From assembly GCA_035311445.1 (NCBI GenBank), contig DATGCX010000449.1, positions 1 through 10,493 of the forward strand: DNA of 10,493 nucleotides, read 5' to 3'. The notes under the pieces are model-generated. The model had not been told where the DNA came from. It made no database searches and saw only the letters and a list, made by a program, of their open reading frames with translations. The translations under genes and the position numbers were made by a program. Shown in pieces: positions 1 through 5,353 of this stretch; position 1 is the first letter of the stretch; each line of letters starts with the position of its first letter. The stretch is from JAJPKK01 sp035311445. GTDB taxonomy: Bacteria; Pseudomonadota; Alphaproteobacteria; Rhizobiales; Xanthobacteraceae.

Positions 1-71
1 CTCTTCTCGCCACCCCGACCCAAATCCAGCAGCGCGCCTTCGACCTGCTCGGTGTCAAATTACAACTGTAG
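1..71 (+). CDS. C-terminal fragment of a protein running in from the left edge; possible transposase tail
   Basis: The frame starting at base 3 is open to the left edge and ends at a TAG at 69-71, giving 22 residues that end in QQRAFDLLGVKLQL. The composition is protein-like (TPTQIQQRAFDLLGV), and a phrase of the type 'QxRAFDLLGV' resembles, from memory, the ends of some IS4/IS1634-type transposases. Nothing catalytic is in view, so the family call is a guess. The start lies outside the window. The fragment converges with the patatin gene that ends at 195. It could equally be the end of any unrelated protein, or a chance open stretch. Confidence 0.35.
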   Translation, partial: LLATPTQIQQRAFDLLGVKLQL

Positions 72-76
72 TCAGT

Positions 77-96
77 CCTCGATCCGACAATCGAGG
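77..96. other. Small stem-loop after the left-edge fragment
   Basis: CCTCGAT (77-83) and ATCGAGG (90-96) form a perfect 7-bp stem with a 6-base loop, starting 5 bases after the stop of the left-edge reading frame. No T-run follows, so an intrinsic terminator is not well supported. It could be a 3'-end stem-loop or part of an insertion-sequence end. The rest of 97-194 holds nothing I can recognise. Confidence 0.35.
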
Positions 97-194
97 GAAT
101 ACAAGGACTTGCGTTGCGGCTTAAGGAAAGTTCGGGCTAAACGAAATACCCCTAAAAAGTCATGGAAAATCAGCAGATTGCACTCCACATCGCA

Positions 195-1019
195 TCACAG
201 CCCCAGCAACATCTCCAGCTTCGCCTTCATGTCCGTCTTCGCTGCCTCGGCGACCCGCAGGATGGCGCTCGCCTGAAAGAAGTCGAGCACCCGGAACATG
301 CCGACATTCGGTTGCACCAGAAGATCCGGCGCTTCGTGCTTGAGCTTTTCGTTGATGATGGCGCTCGTCATCACCATGACGGTCGCGTAAAGCGACTCGA
401 TGGTGTTGGGGACGTCCTTTTTATCCAAAGCCGGCGGTCCCGAGATGTCCACCGCCACGATGACGTCGGCGCGCCCACGCAGCAGATCGAACGGCAGGGG
501 GTTGGTGGCACCGCCGTCGATCAGCACGCGTTCGCCGAGCACGACGGGTCGGATGATAGTGGGCAATGCGATCGATGCGGCCAGCGCCGGCTTGATCAGC
601 CCGGTGGTGAAGGCCACCTCGCGCCGGCCGTAAAGATCGGAGGCAACGACTGCAAGCGGAATGCCAAGCTCTGCAAAATCATCCGGCACCAGATCGGGAA
701 GGAACTGGGCGATGAGCTTTTCGGCGTCGAGACGCACCGCGGCAGTGAAATCGCCGCCGAACATGTCCCCGATGGTGCCGGCACGTGCGAGCATCAGGCG
801 GCGCCACACCTCGGCACGATTATGGGCGAGATCGATGACGTAACGACGGAGCGCCTTTCCGTTCATGCCGGCTGCGTAAAGCGCGCCGGCCACGGCACCG
901 ATCGAGGAGCCTGCGATCGAGACCGGCCTGATGCCCAGTTCGTCGAGCACCTCGAACACCGCAATATGCGAAAGCCCGCGCGCGCCACCGGCGCCGAGCG
1001 CCAGCGCGACGCGCTTCAT
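195..1019 (-). CDS. Patatin-like phospholipase / lipid acyl hydrolase (RssA type)
   Basis: This is a 274-residue serine acyl hydrolase of the patatin family, which uses a Ser-Asp dyad to cleave acyl esters of phospholipids or related lipids. With Met at 1019 as residue 1, the glycine-rich oxyanion loop GAGGARG is at 9-15, the nucleophile elbow GSSIG is at 37-41 (Ser39), and the DGG motif is at 168-170 (Asp168). These are all the key residues expected. The length fits the small bacterial RssA-like members, and no signal peptide or membrane helix is seen, so it is probably cytosolic. A longer start at 1049 is open, but the 1019 ATG overlaps the TGA of the upstream phosphotransferase (TGATG) and puts the oxyanion loop at the usual N-terminal place. 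That overlap implies translational coupling. The natural substrate cannot be told from sequence. Confidence 0.9.
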   Translation of the reverse strand: MKRVALALGAGGARGLSHIAVFEVLDELGIRPVSIAGSSIGAVAGALYAAGMNGKALRRYVIDLAHNRAEVWRRLMLARAGTIGDMFGGDFTAAVRLDAEKLIAQFLPDLVPDDFAELGIPLAVVASDLYGRREVAFTTGLIKPALAASIALPTIIRPVVLGERVLIDGGATNPLPFDLLRGRADVIVAVDISGPPALDKKDVPNTIESLYATVMVMTSAIINEKLKHEAPDLLVQPNVGMFRVLDFFQASAILRVAEAAKTDMKAKLEMLLGL

Positions 1020-2113
1020 CAGGCGCCCGCCGCGCGGGCGAACGCCCACGCCGTTGCCGCCAGCGGGCGCACCATAAGGGCCCTGGCGGCAGCGTGCTCG
1101 CTGGTCGCGGTGCCGTCTCGCACTCGCCCGGCGATGCCCTGCAGGATCGCCGCGATCCGGAAAAAATTGTAAGCCATGTAGGCGCTCAGATGTGGGCGCG
1201 GATCGAGACCGGTCCGCGCCGCATAGGCATCGACGTATTCCTCCGCGGATGGGATGCCGAGCGCCTTGAGATCATGACCTACCAGAGAGCCGGTCCCGCC
1301 GACCGTATCAGTCGGCGGCACGTAATATTTCATCAGGTGATAGGAAAAATCGGCAAGCGGATCGCCCAGCGTCGAAAGCTCCCAGTCGAGCACGGCGAGC
1401 ACCTGCGGGAAGTCCGGCGCCAGGATGGTGTTGTCGAGGCGGAAGTCGCCGTGGACCAGCCGCACCGGCACGGGCGGCGGCAGGTGGTTCGGCAGCCAGA
1501 CGATCAGCCGCTCCATATCGTCGATCGTTTGCGTCTCCGATGCACGATACTGCTTCGACCAGCGCTCGACCTGGCGGGCAACGTAATTTTCGCCGCGGCC
1601 GTAATCCGCAAGCCCGATCGCGGCCGGATCAAAGCAATGCAGGCGCGCAATCGTCGCATTGGCGGAATCGTAGACGGCGGCGCGCTCGGCCGGGTTCAAT
1701 CCCGGCAAGTGCGGCTCCCAGAAGATGCGGCCGTCGACATAATCCATGACGAAGAACCGCGTGCCCACCACATCCGCATCGTCGCAATAGGCGATCGGCT
1801 GCGGCACTGGGAAGTCCTGGCGGGTAAGCGCCGAGATGACACGGAATTCGCGGTCGACCGCGTGCGCTGACGGCAGCAGCTTGCCGGGCGGCTTGCGCCG
1901 CAGCACATACCGGCGCTGTGGCGTTTCGAGCAGATAGGTCGGATTCGACTGCCCGCCCTTGAACTGGCGCACCGTGAGCGGTCCGCAAAACCCCAAAGCG
2001 TGCGCTGCGAGCCAGGTTTCGAGGCGCACCGGGTCAAAGCGCAATGGTTCCGCGACGTCCTTGGTGCCCGTGAAGGCTTGCTGGCGATCGATGATGGCCA
2101 TGGGTTGTTGCAT
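1019..2113 (-). CDS. ACAD10/11-like phosphotransferase (APH/choline-kinase fold)
   Basis: This 364-residue protein has the aminoglycoside-phosphotransferase kinase fold. A glycine-rich nucleotide-binding segment FKGGQSNPTY is at 51-60, followed by a lysine/arginine-rich strand (YVLRRKPPG, 69-77). The catalytic loop HGDFRLDN is at 221-228 and the metal-binding LDWE at 242-245 (Asp243), followed by LSTLGDPLADFSY. The LDWELSTLGDPLADF wording and the N-terminal 'LExWLAAH' region are typical of the ACAD10/11-kinase branch rather than true antibiotic-resistance enzymes. Members with known activity (the kinase part of human ACAD10/11, and LvaA of the levulinate pathway) phosphorylate 4-hydroxyacyl-CoA; applying that here is inference. 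Met at 2101 is an alternative start; neither has a clear ribosome-binding site. The gene overlaps the patatin gene by one base. No acyl-CoA dehydrogenase domain is fused or adjacent. Confidence 0.88.
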   Translation of the reverse strand: MQQPMAIIDRQQAFTGTKDVAEPLRFDPVRLETWLAAHALGFCGPLTVRQFKGGQSNPTYLLETPQRRYVLRRKPPGKLLPSAHAVDREFRVISALTRQDFPVPQPIAYCDDADVVGTRFFVMDYVDGRIFWEPHLPGLNPAERAAVYDSANATIARLHCFDPAAIGLADYGRGENYVARQVERWSKQYRASETQTIDDMERLIVWLPNHLPPPVPVRLVHGDFRLDNTILAPDFPQVLAVLDWELSTLGDPLADFSYHLMKYYVPPTDTVGGTGSLVGHDLKALGIPSAEEYVDAYAARTGLDPRPHLSAYMAYNFFRIAAILQGIAGRVRDGTATSEHAAARALMVRPLAATAWAFARAAGA

Positions 2114-2139
2114 TAGGTTCTACGGCCGACGAAGCATTG

Positions 2140-2171
2140 TGGGGTGGGCAAAGCGAAGTATGCCCACCCCA
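2140..2171. repeat. Perfect 11-bp palindromic stem, GTGGGCA-type intergenic repeat
   Basis: TGGGGTGGGCA (2140-2150) and TGCCCACCCCA (2161-2171) pair perfectly around the 10-base loop AAGCGAAGTA. I remember very similar GTGGGCAAAGCG...TGCCCAC elements as abundant in Bradyrhizobium intergenic regions; that is recollection, not a search. It lies 27 bases upstream of the phosphotransferase start, between it and the dehalogenase. Confidence 0.7.
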
Positions 2172-2177
2172 GCCGCG

Positions 2178-2229
2178 GTGGGCACGCAGAGCCTGTCATC
2201 GGGCCGGCCGAACCCGTGGCTGTGCCCAC
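2178..2229. repeat. Second GTGGGCAC inverted pair
   Basis: GTGGGCAC (2178-2185) and GTGCCCAC (2222-2229) form an 8-bp inverted pair enclosing a GC-rich segment with the 8-bp palindrome GGCCGGCC at 2202-2209. With the adjacent stem at 2140-2171, the core GTGGGCA/TGCCCAC appears four times in alternating orientation over about 90 bases, as expected of a compound REP/BIME-like element. Confidence 0.6.
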
Positions 2230-2245
2230 GCTACAAGCTACACGT

Positions 2246-2265
2246 GATTTCGACCGATCGAAATC
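2246..2265 (-). terminator. Stem-loop directly after the dehalogenase gene, possible terminator
   Basis: GATTTCGA (2246-2253) and TCGAAATC (2258-2265) make a perfect 8-bp stem with a 4-base loop. It begins three bases after the dehalogenase stop codon (2269-2271) in the direction of transcription. There is no U-run after it, so it may be a 3'-end stabilising hairpin or an inefficient terminator. It would separate the dehalogenase transcript from the phosphotransferase-patatin pair. Confidence 0.45.
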
Positions 2266-2268
2266 CCT

Positions 2269-3174
2269 CTAGCGGCCGACGAAGAAATCAAGAAGCGCCG
2301 CGGCGGTCGCCTGCGGATTCTCCTCGGGCAAGTAATGTCCGCAGTCGATTGCAAAACCGCGCACATCGTTTGCCCATTCGCGCCAAGTGTCCAGCGGGCT
2401 TCTCGTCTCGCTCGGAATACCGCTTGCGCCCCAAAGCGCGAGCATCGCGCAGGCGATCTTTCTTCCTGCAGCGCGGTCGGCCTCGTCATGGGCGAGATCG
2501 GTCGTACGGCCGGCGCGGTAATCCTCGCAGGTCGCGTGGATGCGCAACGGGTCGGCAAAGAACGCGCGATAGTGGGCGAGCGCGCGCGGATCGAAGGCCG
2601 CAAGGCTCTTCGCCTTGGTACCGGGCGCGGTCTTCCAGTCCCAGAACGCAACCGGCTCCCTGCCGATGATGTTTTCCGGCCCCGGTGTTGGCAGCGCCAG
2701 GAATGTCCAATGCCAGATACGATAAGCGAGGCGCGCATCGAGATCGTGCCACATCGCATAGGTCGGCACGATATCGAGAGTGGCGAGCCTGATCAGCCGG
2801 CCCGGATGGTCAATCGCCAGCCGATAGGCGACGCGGCCGCCGCGGTCGTGGCCGGCGAGGTTGAAGCGCGCGTGGCCGAGCGCCTCCATCACGTCGACCA
2901 TAGCGGCTGCCATCGCGCGCTTGGTATAGGGCGCATGATCGGGGTCGGCCTCGGACACCGCCGACCAGCCGTAGCCCGGCAGATCCGGGATCACGAGCGC
3001 GAAGTGGTTCGCCAGTTCGCCCGCCACCTTGTGCCACATCACATTGGTCTGCGCGTAGCCATGGAGCAGCATCAGCGGCGGTCCGCTGCCGCTGGTACGT
3101 GCGAAGATTTTTCCCGCTGACGTGTCGATCCAGTGCGAGGCGAAACCGGGATAGAGATCGGCGAGATCGGGCAT
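2269..3174 (-). CDS. Fluoroacetate/haloacetate dehalogenase (alpha/beta-hydrolase)
   Basis: This 301-residue alpha/beta-hydrolase is closely related to fluoroacetate dehalogenase, which converts haloacetate plus water to glycolate and halide through an aspartyl-ester intermediate. Its landmarks fall at the same residue numbers I recall for R. palustris RPA1163: nucleophile Asp110 in GHDRGGR, carboxylate-binding Arg111 and Arg114, acid Asp134, halide-pocket His155/Trp156 (IWHWTF) and Tyr219 (EDYRAG), and base His280 (GHYLPEE). The oxyanion segment HGYAQ is at 38-42, where RPA1163 has HGFPQ. The protein is full length and has no signal peptide. The start at 3174 is favoured by a GAGAAG ribosome site that overlaps the vapC stop region. 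It begins 9 bases after vapC, so it is probably transcribed with that pair. Epoxide or other ester hydrolysis is less likely, because the halide-pocket residues are all kept. Confidence 0.9.
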   Translation of the reverse strand: MPDLADLYPGFASHWIDTSAGKIFARTSGSGPPLMLLHGYAQTNVMWHKVAGELANHFALVIPDLPGYGWSAVSEADPDHAPYTKRAMAAAMVDVMEALGHARFNLAGHDRGGRVAYRLAIDHPGRLIRLATLDIVPTYAMWHDLDARLAYRIWHWTFLALPTPGPENIIGREPVAFWDWKTAPGTKAKSLAAFDPRALAHYRAFFADPLRIHATCEDYRAGRTTDLAHDEADRAAGRKIACAMLALWGASGIPSETRSPLDTWREWANDVRGFAIDCGHYLPEENPQATAAALLDFFVGR

Positions 3175-3183
3175 TGCAGCTTC

Positions 3184-3579
3184 TCAGGGCTGCCGGGCGG
3201 GAATAAGGTCGGTCTTTGAGAAATCTTCACCTTTGAAAAGCAACGTGTCGCCACGTGCCTTGGCCAAAGCGTAGGGAAAACAATCGCCGAAATTAAGACG
3301 AGCCGGATGGCGTCCACGGCCATATTGGAGAAAAGCCTGTCGCGCGAGCAAACCTTGGTTCACATCAACAGGACGTACGGCAATTCCCAAGGTGCTCAGC
3401 ACGCCATCGACATCCGACGCTTGGATGTTCAGCTGTTTCCTGATCAATGCGATGGTGGTTTCGACAACCGACACGACTGAAATCACAGCAGTCGGAGACC
3501 GCAGGATCAAATCCTCGAATTGATCCCGCTCATCTTCACCGACCAGAATGGCAAAAAGCGCAGAAGTATCGACAACCAT
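3184..3579 (-). CDS. vapC: VapC-type PIN-domain ribonuclease toxin
   Basis: This 131-residue single-domain PIN nuclease is expected to cleave RNA (in studied VapCs often tRNA or rRNA) using Mg2+ held by acidic residues. The expected acidic residues are present: Asp4 (VVDTSAL), Glu40 (VVETT), Asp99 (NFGDCF) and Asp119 (KGEDFSKTD). It starts within the vapB stop as TGATG, the usual coupled antitoxin-toxin arrangement, which ties toxin synthesis to antitoxin synthesis. The block 3541-3600, spanning the vapB/vapC junction, has 31 G/C of 60 bases, against 47 of 60 at 2821-2880 in the dehalogenase. This fits separate acquisition. The toxin appears intact. Confidence 0.92.
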   Translation of the reverse strand: MVVDTSALFAILVGEDERDQFEDLILRSPTAVISVVSVVETTIALIRKQLNIQASDVDGVLSTLGIAVRPVDVNQGLLARQAFLQYGRGRHPARLNFGDCFPYALAKARGDTLLFKGEDFSKTDLIPARQP

Positions 3580-3839
3580 CAGACCGGCAGGCCGTTTTCA
3601 TCATAGCCGATCAACTCATCGTCGGTCAGATGCTCGTTAATCCGTGGCAAGGAGTCGAAATAGGCAAGCACTTCGGCGAGCTTGCGTTTACGCTGCGCGA
3701 TCTCGCCTTCATTCAAAGGTATCCGCTGAAGGCGATCGAACACCGCCCTGCGCACCGCCACGTCAAGCGGCTCGCCGGTACGTTCGGCCAGTTGCCGGAC
3801 CAGGCGGTCGGTTTCTTCGTCTTCGATAATCACGGCCAT
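3579..3839 (-). CDS. vapB: VapB-type antitoxin (Rv0623/PSK-type transcription factor family)
   Basis: This 86-residue antitoxin has an N-terminal ribbon-helix-helix-like DNA-binding part (AVIIEDEETDRLVRQLAE, about residues 2-19, then helices to about 40). An acidic C-terminal tail ends in LIGYDENGLPV, the hallmark ending of the Rv0623/PSK-type antitoxin family. The tail is expected to wrap around and block VapC, and the N-terminus to repress the operon. The start at 3839 follows a weak AGG ribosome site at a spacing of about 8. The gene overlaps vapC by one base and lies 77 bases after the end of purD on the same strand. Confidence 0.9.
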   Translation of the reverse strand: MAVIIEDEETDRLVRQLAERTGEPLDVAVRRAVFDRLQRIPLNEGEIAQRKRKLAEVLAYFDSLPRINEHLTDDELIGYDENGLPV

Positions 3840-3852
3840 CGGTCAACCTACA

Positions 3853-3872
3853 GAGAATCTCATTTGATATAA
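3853..3872 (-). promoter_or_regulatory. Candidate vapBC promoter -10 and operator palindrome
   Basis: On the minus strand TTATAT (3867-3872) could serve as a -10 element about 28 bases before the vapB start. The 9-base palindrome GAGAATCTC (3853-3861) lies where transcription would begin, a common place for a VapBC-bound operator. No good -35 box is visible, so this is a tentative call from position and symmetry. Confidence 0.35.
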
Positions 3873-3889
3873 GACGAACTCGCCGACAA

Positions 3890-3906
3890 ATCCAGCATCG
3901 CCGGAT
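3890..3906 (-). terminator. Weak stem-loop after purD
   Basis: On the minus strand ATCCGGC and GCTGGAT pair over 7 bp (one G-T) with a 3-base loop, starting about 10 bases after the purD stop and followed by only TTT. It may partly terminate purD transcription before vapBC. Confidence 0.3.
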
Positions 3907-3916
3907 CAGCGCCGCA

Positions 3917-5191
3917 TTATCCTCCCTTTCCCACCGCCCGAAACCCGATGTCGCGGCGGCAGAACCCTTCCGGCCACACGATCTTGTCGACCGCCGCGTA
4001 CGCGCGCGCCTGCGCCTGCGCCACCGTCTTGCCAAGCGCACAGACGTTGAGCACGCGGCCGCCGTTGGCGAGAATGCGGCCATCCTGGCGACGCGTGCCG
4101 GCGTGGAAGATTTCGACGTCTTCGATTTTTTCCGCCTCGGAAAGCCCGAAAATTTTCGAGCCTCTGGCGTAGTCTCCGGGATAGCCTTTGGCCGCCATAA
4201 CGACAGTGAGCGCCACTTCCGGGTACCAGCGCAGCGCGAAGCTCTTGAGCACGCCGTCGCGCGCCGCGATCAGCGCGGGCAGCAGGTCCGACATCAGCCG
4301 CAGCATGAGCACCTGGCATTCCGGATCGCCGAACCGGACATTGTATTCGATGAGTTTCGGTCCCGCGTCGGTGATCATCAATCCGGCGTAGAGCACGCCC
4401 TTGTACGGTGCTCCCATCGCCCTCATGGCCCGGATGGTCGGGAGCACAATCTCATCGAGGGCGCGCCGCTCGAGCTCAGACGTCATCACCGGCGCGGGCG
4501 AGTAGGCGCCCATGCCGCCGGTGTTGGGACCGCGGTCGCCATCGAACGCGCGCTTGTGGTCCTGAGCGGTCGCAAGCGGCACGACATTGTCGCCATCGCT
4601 GAGGACGAAGAACGAGGCTTCCTCGCCGATGAGGAACTCTTCGACAACGATCGCCGCGCCTGCTGCTCCGAGCTTGCCGCCATACATCATGTCGACGGCC
4701 GCGTCGGCCTCGGCAAGGGTCGTCGCGACCACTACGCCTTTGCCGGCCGCGAGGCCATCGGCTTTGACCACAACTGGCACGCCCACGCTCCGCACATATT
4801 CCCTGGCTGATGCGGCGGACGTGAAGCGCTCGTAGGCGGCCGTCGGTATGTTGTTGGCGCGACAGAGGTCCTTGGCGAAACCTTTCGAGCCTTCGAGCCG
4901 GGCCGCGGCACGCGTCGGGCCGAACGCCTTGATGCCGGCGGCTTCGAGATCATCGACGATGCCGGCCACAAGTGGAGTTTCCGGACCGACCACCACAAAA
5001 TCAATTGCATTGGCCTTGCAAAACCCGATGATCGCCGGGTGATCGCCATCTTTGAGGGCGACGCATTCGGCCTCATTAGCGACGCCGGCGTTGCCAGGTG
5101 CGCAGTAAAGCCGCTCGGTCAGCGGACTTGCGGCAAGCTTCCAGGCGAGCGCATGTTCGCGTCCGCCCGAGCCGAGAATGAGAATGTTCAT
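3917..5191 (-). CDS. purD: Phosphoribosylamine-glycine ligase (GAR synthetase)
   Basis: This 424-residue cytosolic ATP-grasp enzyme joins 5-phosphoribosylamine and glycine with ATP to give glycinamide ribonucleotide, step 2 of purine synthesis. The N-terminal domain opens MNILILGSGGREHALAW. GSKGFAKDL is at 101-109. The ATP-grasp segments are VVKADGLAAGKGVVVA (141-156), VVEEFLIGEEASFF (182-195), GPNTGGMGAYSPAP (221-234) and IEYNVRFGDPECQ (281-293). The length is normal for PurD. An upstream ATG at 5263 would add 24 residues without family character, whereas 5191 places the GSGGREHA loop at its usual position; I prefer 5191. No strong ribosome site is seen. It diverges from xseA. Confidence 0.96.
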   Translation of the reverse strand: MNILILGSGGREHALAWKLAASPLTERLYCAPGNAGVANEAECVALKDGDHPAIIGFCKANAIDFVVVGPETPLVAGIVDDLEAAGIKAFGPTRAAARLEGSKGFAKDLCRANNIPTAAYERFTSAASAREYVRSVGVPVVVKADGLAAGKGVVVATTLAEADAAVDMMYGGKLGAAGAAIVVEEFLIGEEASFFVLSDGDNVVPLATAQDHKRAFDGDRGPNTGGMGAYSPAPVMTSELERRALDEIVLPTIRAMRAMGAPYKGVLYAGLMITDAGPKLIEYNVRFGDPECQVLMLRLMSDLLPALIAARDGVLKSFALRWYPEVALTVVMAAKGYPGDYARGSKIFGLSEAEKIEDVEIFHAGTRRQDGRILANGGRVLNVCALGKTVAQAQARAYAAVDKIVWPEGFCRRDIGFRAVGKGG

Positions 5192-5353
5192 GAACACCGT
5201 CGCGGAAAAAAATGAACGGCCGGTGGTGTAGCATGGCGCCGCAGCACCGCAAGCCGGTTGCAAACAGCCGCGTGCGCGTGCCTTGGAGTGCGGGCCGACC
5301 GCCAGGCGAACATATCTGGACTGGGCGCGGCTTATGTCGGATACCTGCAGCGC
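5192..5353. promoter_or_regulatory. Divergent purD/xseA promoter spacer
   Basis: These 162 bases must drive purD leftward, and probably xseA rightward. For purD, minus-strand TTGCGG, a 16-base spacer and TACACC are weak -35/-10 candidates. No convincing xseA promoter, riboswitch or PurR-like palindrome is evident. An 8-base A-run lies at 5205-5212, shortly upstream of the purD start. Confidence 0.35.

Noticed and set aside
162..1172. 336-codon plus-strand open frame opposite the patatin gene
   Set aside because: His/Arg/Gly-rich translation without any domain, fully antisense to a gene with all catalytic motifs; a by-product of high GC and codon-position bias.
1094..1870. 258-codon plus-strand open frame opposite the phosphotransferase
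   Set aside because: Composition is Arg/Ile/Val-rich with no family pattern, while the opposite strand shows HGDFRLDN and LDWE.
1019..2113. Aminoglycoside-resistance gene
   Set aside because: The fold is shared, but the LDWELSTLGDPLADF wording and the coupling to a lipase fit the ACAD10/11-like branch, not antibiotic resistance.
2140..2229. CRISPR array
   Set aside because: Only four short cores in alternating orientation with unequal spacing; CRISPR repeats are direct, longer and evenly spaced.
5192..5353. Purine riboswitch or PurR operator upstream of purD
   Set aside because: I found no paired-stem architecture or PurR-type palindrome; only weak promoter-like boxes.
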